DNA of 64,000 bases from Rhynchopus euleeides (lineage: Eukaryota > Euglenozoa > Diplonemea > Diplonemida > Diplonemidae). The notes below the pieces were generated by a model. That model was given only the letters and a program-made list of their open reading frames with translations. It made no database searches and was not told where the DNA came from. Each line of letters begins with the position of its first letter. The stretch's first letter is position 1. Of this stretch, positions 32,020 to 42,602 are shown in pieces. The DNA lies in contig OY723246.1 of the NCBI GenBank assembly GCA_963210315.1, positions 496,001-560,000 on the forward strand, in the 5' to 3' direction. The translations under genes and the position numbers were made by a program.

Positions 32020-32275
32020 CTACTCAATCCTGCACGCATCCTGTAGTACGGCCACCTCTGCCGTGGAGAGTCCCATGGACCCTCCAGCAGTCGCCCACCA
32101 TTCGGTCAGGGCGGACTGACTCAGCGCTTGCGGGGTCTTCCCGCGTGCGAGGTGGTCCGCGAAGAAGCACGCGACGCACAGCGCCATGTTGGCTGTCCCA
32201 GCCAACCCCCCACTTCGCCCGCAGCGCCCCACACGCTGCGAGCACCTCACTCACGGCAGCAGTATTTGGCTGCAT
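32020..32275 (-). pseudogene. Possible gene fragment with a frameshift in a G run
   Basis: One frame starts MQPNTAAVSEVLAACGALRA and, after a six-G run near 32206-32211, another frame continues LAGTANMALCVACFFADHLA to a stop at 32020. A one-base shift would join them into about 85 residues that look like ordinary protein. It may be a degraded gene or a read error in the homopolymer. No domain recognised. Confidence 0.25.
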
Positions 32276-32299
32276 AGCTCTCAGTATTTCCCGTGCATG

Positions 32300-32485
32300 C
32301 AGCGCATGCATCCACAAATTTTGTGGATGCATCCACACACAGCCTGGAGCTCCGAAGCCCTGCATGCAGGCCTGCCTGCAGTGGATGAATGCCTGTATGC
32401 CAAATCGAAAATCCATTTTTTGACATTTTCGGGCATCCCTGGATGCCGTGGATGCATGCATGGATGCATCCACACCATCCACGGC
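32300..32485. repeat. Palindromic GGATGCATCC cluster
   Basis: GCATCCACAAATTTTGTGGATGC (split here as GCATCCACA / TGTGGATGC) and several GGATGCATCCA words with CATGCAGG/CCTGCATG pairs. They would form several hairpins. No gene seen. Confidence 0.5.
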
Positions 32486-32769
32486 CCCACTGAGAGCTAT
32501 GTTGGCTGTGAGTCAAACACTACTGCCTCTACCTGAGGCATGTTGTGTGTCGCAACAGTTGCGTCACATGTGTGACGCATCTGTGTGGAGTGTGTGTGGG
32601 TGTGCACGTGTGCGCTGTGGTATGCTCAACCACCTGATGGGGGCGGAACACAACTCTTCTTGGGAGCTGCCAGGATCTGGCAAAAGGGGCGGGAAAGGGG
32701 CGCCGTATTCACAGCAGTGGTTTGGCAATGAACTCACCCCAGTTCAGAGACCGGTAATGAAGAAGATGA

Positions 32770-32935
32770 CTGGGAGGCACACACCATGTCCCACCCAGCG
32801 GGACCCCCACACCCCCACCCACCCATCGGGACCCCCCCTCCTCGGGTGTTCCAAAAACCCTTTCTTTTGAATATTTGGAGTCTGTGCGGATCGCAGTGGG
32901 GTCATTTTGGCCATGGGGTGCCTAATACCGCACAT
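32770..32935 (-). repeat. Dispersed repeat family 4, inverted copy
   Basis: On the minus strand reads ACCCCATGGCCAAAATGACC, GCGATCCGCACAGA, CAAATATTCA, matching 12575-12700. Confidence 0.55.
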
Positions 32936-33217
32936 TCCCTAAGGGAAGCAAGGCAACCCTCCCAATCCCAAAAAATCCGGCGCGAGTCGGGAGTCGGGAG
33001 TCGGCCTTATTTCACGGTGGGATCTTGTAAATTTTACATGTATAACTACAAGTATAATACATGTATTATACATGTATAATACTTGCATGTCAACTATTAT
33101 ACATGTATAATACATGTATATGCCTGAAATATACATGTAAAATACATGTATATCAAGTAAAAATACAAGTATAATACTTGCATGTCAACTATTATACATG
33201 TATTTTTACTTGATATA

Positions 33218-33546
33218 CCGTATACGTAAATATTATGGAACGTAAATATTATGGAACGGGCCCATTTTTGGCCGGTCCGTTCCATAATATTTACGTTCCA
33301 TAATATTTACAGGGCCAGTTGGGGACTCGGTGGTGAGGACGGCTTGCGTCAGGAATCGCGCGAAAAGTGCACGAGTAGGTCCCGTCAGGGACTCTGTATG
33401 CCGTCCGATCACCTGGTCCAAGTCCCCGAGTCGCAGAAAGCCCTGTAAATATTATGGAACGAAAAAAATCTGGAACGCCAACCCACCAGCGTTCCAAAAT
33501 ATTTACGTTCCATAATATTTACGTTCCAAAATATTTACGTATACGG
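33218..33546 (+). mobile_element. CCGTATACG MITE, copy 1 (329 bp)
   Basis: Termini CCGTATACGTAAATATT and the inverse, flanked by TA. Copies without the insert elsewhere in the CACGG elements show the empty site GATATACATG, confirming a TA duplication as in Tc1/mariner-like elements. Terminal regions contain iterons of GTTCCATAATATTTAC. This copy has three at the right end where others have four. Confidence 0.85.
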
Positions 33547-33784
33547 TACATGTATTTTACATGTATATTTCAGGCATTTACATGTATTTTACATGTATAA
33601 TACTTGTCATGCAAGTATTATACATGTAAAATACTTGCATGACAAGTAAAATACTTGCATGCAAGTAAAATACATGTATTTTACTTGCATGCAAGTATTT
33701 TACTTGTCATGCAAGTATTATACATGTATTTTACTTGTCATGCAAGTATTTTACATGTATAATACTTGCATGACAAGTATTATA

Positions 33785-34129
33785 CCGTATACGTAAATAT
33801 TATGGAACGTAAATATTATGGAACGGGCCCATTTTTGGCCGGTCCGTTCCATAATATTTACGTTCCATAATATTTACAGGGCCAGTTGGGGACTCGGTGG
33901 TGAGGACGGCTTGCGTCAGGAATCGCGCGAAAAGTGCACGAGTAGGTCCCGTCAGGGACTCTGTATGCCGTCCGATCACCTGGTCCAAGTCCCCGAGTCG
34001 CAGAAAGCCCTGTAAATATTATGGAACGAAAAAAATCTGGAACGCCAACCCACCAGCGTTCCAAAATATTTACGTTCCATAATATTTACGTTCCATAATA
34101 TTTACGTTCCAAAATATTTACGTATACGG
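33785..34129 (+). mobile_element. CCGTATACG MITE, copy 2 (345 bp)
   Basis: Same as copy 1 with one more iteron at the right. Empty site visible at 39785 (TATTATACATG). TA flanks on both sides. Confidence 0.85.
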
Positions 34130-34406
34130 TACATGTAAAATACATGTATATGCCTGAAATATACATGTAAAATACATGTATATCAAGTAAAAATACATGT
34201 ATAATAGTTGACATGCAAGTATTATACTTGTATTTTTACTTGATATACATGTATTTTACATGTATATTTCAGGCATATACATGTATTATACATGTATAAT
34301 AGTTGACATGCAAGTATTATACATGTATAATACATGTATATACTTGTAGGTATACATGTAAAATTTACAAGATCCCACCGTGTTACACCCCTGGGGGGGG
34401 GGGGTA

Positions 34407-35552
34407 GGGGGGGTCAAATGCCACCCTTTTACGTGGACAAACACGATTTTTCAAAAAACCGGCGCAGAGGCCCCAAAGCCCCCGTAAACCCTCCAAACCC
34501 CCCCAGATCGGTCCGGAAACCCATCGAACCCCACTTTTCCACCATTCCGGGCACCTCAGGTGCCCGAATTGGGGTACCTAAATTTTGTGCCACCGTTTGG
34601 TACCGTACAGTGCCACTGTGTGGGAGGTTGGAAAAGAAAATGCCCCAACACACCACATCTGAGGGTTGCAATGCATGTTGCTTGCCAACCACGTCATCCG
34701 GTGGGTGTCAGGCGCTATGTAGGTGGCATTAGCCAGGTCTTCGATGTGTTCTGGCTTGTATATATACCTCCCTGCCACCATGCACCGGGAGGCTGCCTGT
34801 AGGTACGGAACAGTCCAGATGGTCGTGTGATTCCTGTGCAGCAGTGCTCCACAACCGGGATGTGTTGACAACGACTGTTGCAACACGAGCTGTACATTCC
34901 GGGAACACATGAAGTGCGCTGTCGTGGTACCCATTGTGCCAGAATTGGTAGTTGCTGCGGTCTACTTTGCCTGGCCCAAGAGCACTGGTACTGAACGGTG
35001 CAATATGCGTGGCGAGGTGAATACAACGGAAGCGCGCAAAGTCAATACAGCTCTCGGATGGCGGGTGGTGGTGCCACTAGTGTGTGACGTTCACTCGAGG
35101 ATACAACGCATCACAATGAATCAGCAACCGTGGACCGAGTACAATACGCTCTCTGTGGCTGGTGTGGGGGGCAAAGGCAGTGCCTGTGCCGCAGGCAGGG
35201 AGGTATATATACAAGCCAGAACACATCGAAGACCTGGCTAATGCCACCTACATAGCGCCTGACACCCACCGGATGACGTGGTTGGCAAGCAACATGCATT
35301 GCAACCCTCAGATGTGGTGTGTTGGGGCATTTTCTTTTCCAACCTCCCACACAGTGGCACTGTACGGTACCAAACGGTGGCACAAAATTTAGGTACCCCA
35401 ATTCGGGCACCTGAGGTGCCCGGAATGGTGGAAAAGTGGGGTTCGATGGGTTTCCGGACCGATCTGGGGGGGTTTGGAGGGTTTACGGGGGCTTTGGGGC
35501 CTCTGCGCCGGTTTTTTGAAAATCGTGTTTGTCACCCCCCATTTGACCCCCC
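34407..35552. mobile_element. Fold-back derivative of the G-run/TA transposon, copy 1
   Basis: TA (34405-34406, 35553-35554) in a G run flanks both ends. Termini match those of the 25117 element. Inverted arms are much longer than the parent's: the left arm carries an inverted copy of the transposase 3' end (the part encoding AREDLANATYIA-like residues). Between the arms is a decayed, stop-ridden fragment matching transposase bases ~26650-27420. It cannot encode transposase and would depend on the intact element. Confidence 0.85.
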
Positions 35553-36028
35553 TAGGGGGGGGGGGGGGGACGTGCCCCCCCACCCCACCCCCCACCCCCC
35601 CCCCCCCATCCTTTCGCTTTCCCCCTCCTCCTTCCCCCCTTCCCTCTGGCCTAAAAAAACGACCCCCCCACCCCCCCTACCCCCCATCTTTGTCTTCTCC
35701 AAGAAGAAATGCCGGCAAGCGCGAGCAGTAATAAATGCAAGCTCTGCACAGCTTCTGGATGGATTGGAAAAAAACCCCTCCACCCCGCCGCCGGGACATT
35801 TAGTTGTCCGGGCCGATGGAGGAGTGTTGTCGGGTAGGGGGGGCGGGGGGGCGGTGGTGGTGTCTGGTGTGTGTGTTGTGTGTGGGTTAGTGAAGTAGAA
35901 AGAAAGAAGAGAAAAGGGGAGCTAACCTCATCTCCCCTTCACAACGTGATGCAGGCTGTGTGTCCCCGGGATCGAGCCTCGTTTGTGGGGAGCACACAGC
36001 GCCAGTTGAATTGAGGGACGCTGACAAA

Positions 36029-36245
<217 letters not shown>

Positions 36246-36337
36246 TAGAGTGGTCGACAACCGACTCACCCCCCCCCCCCCTCTTCCCTCTTTATGCAGA
36301 GCAGTGTTGTGTCCGAAAGGAGGAAGCAGGGGTGGAT

Positions 36338-36392
36338 GTGATTGTCGAGAGGGAATGACCTTAGGTACAGGAATTATCCCCAGCACCCTCTG
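36338..36392 (+). repeat. Dispersed repeat family 3, copy 3
   Basis: GATTGTCGAGAGGGAATGAC, then CCAGCACCCTCTGGCAATG. Diverged in the middle. Confidence 0.5.
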
Positions 36393-36631
36393 GCAATGTG
36401 TGTCCGAAAGGAGAGGGGGGGGGGGGGTGGGTGGGGGTCGGGGAGTTGTGTGAAGGTTACTCAGGCAAGAAAATCCGTTTTTTGTCATTTGTTTTGATCG
36501 AGACACCCCCCCTCCCCTCCCCCGCTTCAAATTTCAAAATTTTAAAAAAAAAAGAAGACGCGCCTTCACGCCCACCTCCACCTTCGTCGTGCAGGGCAGT
36601 GTCCAAGAAAGGAGAGGGGGTGGGGGTGGGA

Positions 36632-36690
36632 CAATTGATTGTCGAGAGAGAAGCGAGGGCAAGCCTCACAACTCCCTCCAGCAATGTGTG
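36632..36690 (+). repeat. Dispersed repeat family 3, copy 4
   Basis: TTGATTGTCGAGAGAGAAGC, then GGCAAGCCTC and CCAGCAATG. Confidence 0.5.
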
Positions 36691-38137
36691 CAAAAACAGA
36701 GAGGGGAAGGAGGAGGGTGTGTGAGTCATGCAGAGTGAAGTAAGCAAAGTAACAGCGCAACATCTTAAAGCTGTCAAGGCCTCGTTTTACTCCGGGGCGG
36801 GGGGGGACATGGCCCTGTTGCAGTGAGAAGTACTGAGCCTAAAGAGGAATGTGGAGAGAGAGAGAGAGAGAGATGAGTGATGCACAGACCAGTTGGCCAC
36901 CAGATAGCCACAGACGAAAATGAATTTGATGTGGGGCGGGGGGTATGGGGGGGGGGAGCACGGTGGGATCTTGTAAATTTTACATGTATAACTACAAGTA
37001 TAATACATGTATTATACATGTATAATACTTGCATGTCAACTATTATACATGTATAATACATGTATATGCCTGAAATATACATGTAAAATACATGTATATC
37101 AAGTAAAAATACAAGTATAATACTTGCATGTCAACTATTATACATGTATTTTTACTTGATATACATGTATTTTACATGTATATTTCAGGCATTTACATGT
37201 ATTTTACATGTATACCCATACATCGGGCGTTATTGCGTTACCAGTAACGGTAATACCGTTATTTTTTCGGTAAAATAACTTACCGTTAATAACGTTCCAG
37301 AACGGCCGAATAACGTTATCCGAAAATCGGTAACGTTATTTTTCCGCGTTATACCGTTATCGATAACGGTAATACCGTTATTACCGTTATCAGGAACGGT
37401 AATAACGTTATCGGTAACGTTATTACCGTTATTACCGTTATCGGTAACGGTAATACCGTTATCAGTAACGTTATTACCGTTATTACCGGTAATACCGCGT
37501 TATTTTCGGTATTTTTGGGCAACTTCTATAGGGGGACCCTTTTCGAATTTTTTTTCGGGGTGGCCAGAATGGGCTGTTTTAGGCTATTTGAGGCCATTTT
37601 CGAGCAAATTTTTGGGTTTAGAGCCACGCAAAGGGTCTAAAATGGGCATGCCAATCTCAAAAAATGCTCAAAATTCCGAGAGATTTCAGATTTTTCGAAT
37701 TTTTTGACCGAGAAAATTCTGACCCCAAAATGTGGTCCTTGTGGTCTGGAACTGTCCGTTGTCGAAGGAATTGGTGAAAAAATCGTGATTTTTGGCCTCT
37801 GGATCACCCATGCCGTCCCAAAAATCAAGCAAAAGAGGTTTGGTAGGTGCATTTTTGGGTGAACATGAGCCATTGTGCCAACCTGCTTGATTTCACCCGA
37901 AAATTGGAATCCGTTGAATATGGTTTCTGATGAAAATGTGAAAATTTTCGACCTTCTTCGCAGTTTTTGCCACTTCCTTGCCCCATCTTTCCCACCCAAA
38001 ATCGAAGTACCGTGAATGGTGTTGTTGAAAGGTCCAAATTGCGTTGGTTGTGCGTAGTTCTGCCGAAATCGTGCACACGTTGTGCATAGTGCATGTGTAA
38101 CGCCATTTGCGACCAAAATGTAAATTTCCTGCACCCG

Positions 38138-38260
38138 AGCGTTGACGCTTCCACACACCCTTACAAACCCACTTGCCTGATGAAGGGGGTGGTGTGTAGA
38201 GCACGTTTGGCAGGGCTGAATGACACTTTCCGCGCGAAGGTCGTGTGCGTAATTAAAAAA
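38138..38260 (+). repeat. Dispersed repeat family 1, copy 4
   Basis: GCGTTGACGCTTCCACACAC, CCTGATGAAGG, GTGTAGAGCACGTTTGG, then CACTTTCCGCGCGAAGG. Confidence 0.65.
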
Positions 38261-38340
38261 CGGTCCGAGGGCCGGAGGCCCGAGGCCTTTTTTTACCTGC
38301 ACGAGGGTGCAATTGAGGCCGATACGGGGTGCAGATGATG

Positions 38341-38485
38341 GTTTCTTGCACAACCCAGTCATGTTTTGCACATCACGACGAACTCGGAAATTCCTCATAT
38401 TTGCACTCCAGGTCTCATATTTGCACTGGTGCAAATATGGGACCTGGAGTGCGTGCAAATAATGACTGGGGGGTGCAAGAAAGTT
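38341..38485. mobile_element. Fold-back MITE with TTTCTTGCAC ends
   Basis: TTTCTTGCAC...CCCAGTCAT at the left pairs with ATGACTGGG...GTGCAAGAAA at the right. Inside, ATTTGCACTCCAGGTC pairs with GACCTGGAGTGC, leaving a 2-nt loop. Nearly the whole 145 bp can fold as one hairpin. Confidence 0.65.
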
Positions 38486-39228
38486 CAAATTGCGTAGTTC
38501 CTGCGTACTTCGTGCGTAGCCCGAGCGTACTTTGGGTAGTTCGTGCGTATATTGTGCGAAGCGTCTTTGACAGCACCAGTAACGGACTTTTGGAACGTAA
38601 CTATTTTAGAACGGACCGGGAAAAAATGGGCACGTCGCTACTTCGCGCTACTTCGTCGCTCGTAACGAGTAAAAATATCAGGTGGTTTATACACCGCCAA
38701 TGTGAGGTGTGCGGGTGTATTCCTGAAGGATTCACTTCTGCGTCCACACTGAGTGATTTTGGAGTGATTTTCACTCCAAATTTCACTCCAGGAACATTGG
38801 ATGCTGCAAGGTTGCAGGGGTTTCTGCAGTATTTGCCTTGAAAAAGCCAAAAAACATGATTTTTTCACGAAACTCGACATGTCCGTGCGTTATTATCCAA
38901 AAAATGGTCCCAGGGGGGTATTCTGGAGCCATCTCCACCAAAAACTACACCATCCGCCCGCAAAATTGTCCGAATAACGCAAGTTTTCATGAAAATAACG
39001 GAAAAATAACGCGTTATTTTAGGAGAAAACGTTTTCCAATTTTTTGACATCACGGAGTGGCCCCCTGGAGTGATATTTTACCCAAGAAAATTCTTTTAGG
39101 GGGGGTAGGGACCCGAGTTTCGGGTCAGATTCACCGGGAAATGCTGCCTTTTTTGGGGTCAAAAAATAACGCAAAAATAACGTTATTACCGTTACTGGTA
39201 ACGGAATAACGCCCAATGTATGTATACC

Positions 39229-39571
39229 GTATACGTAAATATTATGGAACGTAAATATTATGGAACGGGCCCATTTTTGGCCGGTCCGTTCCATAATATT
39301 TACGTTCCATAATATTTACAGGGCCAGTTGGGGACTCGGTGGTGAGGACGGCTTGCGTCAGGAATCGCGCGAAAAGTGCACGAGTAGGTCCCGTCAGGGA
39401 CTCTGTATGCCGTCCGATCACCTGGTCCAAGTCCCCGAGTCGCAGAAAGCCCTGTAAATATTATGGAACGAAAAAAATCTGGAACGCCAACCCACCAGCG
39501 TTCCAAAATATTTACGTTCCATAATATTTACGTTCCATAATATTTACGTTCCAAAATATTTACGTATACGG
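39229..39571 (+). mobile_element. CCGTATACG MITE, copy 3 (larger part)
   Basis: Continues the MITE whose first two bases (CC) lie at 37215-37216, before the 2006-bp insertion. The right end is intact, followed by TA. Confidence 0.8.
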
Positions 39572-39905
39572 TAATACTTGTCATGCAAGTATTATACATG
39601 TAAAATACTTGCATGACAAGTAAAATACATGTATAATACTTGCATGACAAGTAAAATACTTGCATGCAAGTAAAATACATGTATTTTACTTGCATGCAAG
39701 TATTTTACTTGTCATGCAAGTATTATACATGTATTTTACTTGTCATGCAAGTATTTTACATGTATAATACTTGCATGACAAGTATTATACATGTAAAATA
39801 CATGTATATCAAGTAAAAATACATGTATAATAGTTGACATGCAAGTATTATACTTGTATTTTTACTTGATATACATGTATTTTACATGTATATTTCAGGC
39901 ATATA

Positions 39906-40250
39906 CCGTATACGTAAATATTTTGGAACGTAAATATTATGGAACGTAAATATTATGGAACGTAAATATTTTGGAACGCTGGTGGGTTGGCGTTCCAGAT
40001 TTTTTTCGTTCCATAATATTTACAGGGCTTTCTGCGACTCGGGGACTTGGACCAGGTGATCGGACGGCATACAGAGTCCCTGACGGGACCTACTCGTGCA
40101 CTTTTCGCGCGATTCCTGACGCAAGCCGTCCTCACCACCGAGTCCCCAACTGGCCCTGTAAATATTATGGAACGTAAATATTATGGAACGGACCGGCCAA
40201 AAATGGGCCCGTTCCATAATATTTACGTTCCATAATATTTACGTATACGG
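39906..40250 (-). mobile_element. CCGTATACG MITE, copy 4 (345 bp)
   Basis: Inverted relative to copies 1-3. Flanked by TA. The empty site CATATACATGTA is visible at 53248. Confidence 0.85.
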
Positions 40251-40383
40251 TACATGTATTATACATGTATAATAGTTGACATGCAAGTATTATACATGTA
40301 TAATACATGTATATACTTGTAGTTATACATGTAAAATTTACAAGATCCCACCGTGAGGGGAGGGGAGGGGGGGGGGGGGGGTA

Positions 40384-41531
40384 GGGGGGGTCAAATGCCA
40401 CCCTTTTACGTGGACAAACACGATTTTTCAAAAAACCGGCGCAGAGGCCCCAAAGCCCCCGTAAACCCTCCAAACCCCCCCAGATCGGTCCGGAAACCCA
40501 TCGAACCCCACTTTTCCACCATTCCGGGCACCTCAGGTGCCCGAATTGGGGTACCTAAATTTTGTGCCACCGTTTGGTACCGTACAGTGCCACTGTGTGG
40601 GAGGTTGGAAAAGAAAATGCCCCAACACACCACATCTGAGGGTTGCAATGCATGTTGCTTGCCAACCACGTCATCCGGTGGGTGTCAGGCGCTATGTAGG
40701 TGGCATTAGCCAGGTCTTCGATGAGTTCTGGTTTGTATATGTACCTCCCTGCCACCATGCACCGGGAGGCTGCCTGTAGGTACGGAACAAGTCCAGATGG
40801 TCGTGTGATTCCTGTGCAGCAGTGCTCCACAACCGGGATGTGTTGACAACGACTGTTGCAACACGAGCTGTACATTCCGGGAACACACGAAGTGCGCTGT
40901 CGTGGTACCCATTGTGCCAGAATTGGTAGTTGCTGCGGTCTACTTTGCCTGGCCCAAGAGCACTGGTACTGAACGGTGCAATATGCGTGGCGAGGTGAAT
41001 GCAACGGAAGGGCGCAAAGTCAATACAGCTCTCGGATGGCGGGTGGTGGTGCCACTAGTGTGTGACGTTCACTCGAGGATACAACGCATCACAATGAATC
41101 AGCAACCGTGGACCGAGTACAATACGCTCTCTGTGGCTGGTGTGGGGGACAAAGGCAGTGCCTGTGCCGCAGGCAGGGAGGTACATATACAAGCCAGAAC
41201 ACATCGAAGACCTGGCTCATGCCACCTACATAGCGCCTGACACCCACCGGATGACGTGGTTGGCAAGCAACATGCATTGCAACCCTCAGATGTGGTGTGT
41301 TGGGGCATTTTCTTTTCCAACCTCCCACACAGTGGCACTGTCCGGTACCAAACGGTGGCACAAAATTTAGGTACCCCAATTCGGGCACCTGAGGTGCCCG
41401 GAATGGTGGAAAAGTGGGGTTCGATGGGTTTCCGGACCGATCTGGGGGGGTTTGGAGGGTTTACGGGGGCTTTGGGGCCTCTGCGCCGGTTTTTTGAAAA
41501 ATCGTGTTTGTCACCCCCATTTGACCCCCCC
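40384..41531. mobile_element. Fold-back derivative of the G-run/TA transposon, copy 2
   Basis: Nearly identical to 34407-35552 (1148 bp), again flanked by TA within a G run (40382-40383, 41532-41533), and again just after a CACGG element. Confidence 0.85.
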
Positions 41532-41533
41532 TA

Positions 41534-42509
41534 GGGGGGGGGGGGGGGCACTGCTGTGCACGCTGGTCTCCCAGCACGTCGGGGTAGACCCTTTTGGGCG
41601 GTATGAAAAGCGGGGGTCGTATGGGGCACCGAAACATAGGCAGCCCGACCCCCGCTCTGACTCCCGCCCCAGGGGGTGGGGGTCTACCGTGTGGGGGGGG
41701 TGCGGGGGTGGTGAACGAACAACAAATAGCAAATCGAAGCGAAGCGAAACCGCGAGGCGAGACAACCTGATCGGCGGGGCGCACATTGCATGGGAGGAAG
41801 GGGGGGGGGGGGTTATTGTTGTGAGTGAAAGCAAAGGCAAGTCTCCATTCATGGGAGGAAGGGGGGTAGTCGAGTCGAAGTAGAAGGATGCACAACAACA
41901 GGAGGGGAAGTGTGGGGGGGGGGGGGGGGGGGGGGGCGTCAGGGTATGACGATGCTTACAAAAACATGGATCCCGTGATATTCCTTCCTTTTGTATTTTG
42001 ATGCGTTGGCGCTGCTAACAGAATGGGGGGGGGGGGGGATATCGGGAAGGCAGAAGGGGGTAGTCGGAAGCACTCCTGCACTTTTACGCAGCATCAATGT
42101 GCTAAAGAACGACGCCCTTCTCAGGCCCCCCTCCCCATCTCCTGGCAGCGTGCGAGAGTGGTGTCGGGGGCGAGACACAAAAATGGGAGAACGTCCTAAG
42201 GCAGAGGGAGAGGGTGTGGGACCACTCACACACACATCCACCCCGGGGGTGGGCTAGGACCCGTGCAGGGTTAACCCACCTAAAAAGTGATCAACACACA
42301 TCCACCACCCCACCCCCACCCCACTCCCTCCCCAAACGAACAGCTTTCTCACTGCCCTGTATGATGGGATGTGGATACCTTCACTCTGCCAAAAGACTTC
42401 ACTTGTCTCAAGTGCGATACCATTTGTTCGCCCACACCCTCCCCGCAGGGGGCTGGGCTACCTGTTCTGCACTGTTCAGAGTGAAAGGTTCCCGAGGGGG
42501 GGGGGGGGG
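41534..42509. other. No supported gene; G runs
   Basis: G runs near 41800, 41917-41936 and 42026. A partial family-3 repeat at 41812-41860. No convincing coding frame. Confidence 0.5.
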
Positions 42510-42602
42510 CTCGCTACCCAATCACAGCTCAGTTCAGTCAGTTAGGGGAAGTGGGGCTGGTGCCTCACTGTTTTTCTCACTCAGCCACATCTGGTAGCGA
42601 GG
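42510..42602. mobile_element. CTCGCTACC MITE, copy 1
   Basis: Starts CTCGCTACC and ends GGTAGCGAG, with CAGCTCAG/CTCACTCAG words inside and GGGGGC / GGGCCCC outside. About 93 bp; a second copy is at 46413-46502. Confidence 0.7.

Larger units (their letters stand above)
33013..34382. mobile_element. CACGG palindromic element A with two nested MITEs
   Basis: Begins CACGGTGGGATCTTG and ends CAAGATCCCACCGTG, with TT repeated on each side (33011-33012, 34383-34384). The body is built of short palindromic words (ACATGTA, ACTTGTA, TTGCATGCAA) and is itself almost fully self-complementary. MITEs sit at 33218-33546 and 33785-34129. Ends in CAC/GTG with a 2-bp duplication recall CACTA-type elements of the Mirage kind, but there is no transposase to confirm this. 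Confidence 0.8.
37217..39222. mobile_element. CATACAT element inserted in MITE copy 3 (2006 bp)
   Basis: Termini CATACATCGGGCGTTATT and, inverted, CATACATTGGGCGTTATT, extended by TAACGGTAATA-type iterations. TATACC is repeated on each side (37211-37216, 39223-39228), a 6-bp duplication that cuts the first two bases of the MITE from the rest. The interior has no intact transposase. It holds a family-1 repeat (38138-38260) and a small fold-back element (38341-38485). The superfamily is not known; hAT would give 8 bp. Confidence 0.75.
36959..40355. mobile_element. CACGG palindromic element B with three levels of nesting
   Basis: Same ends as element A, with AG duplicated at 36957-36958 and 40356-40357. 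It holds MITE copy 3, which is itself split by a 2006-bp element at 37217-39222, and MITE copy 4 at 39906-40250. Confidence 0.8.

Noticed and set aside
37217-39222. Assignment of the CATACAT element to hAT because of its GTAACG-rich termini
   Set aside because: The flanking duplication is 6 bp (TATACC), not 8, and there is no transposase to test.
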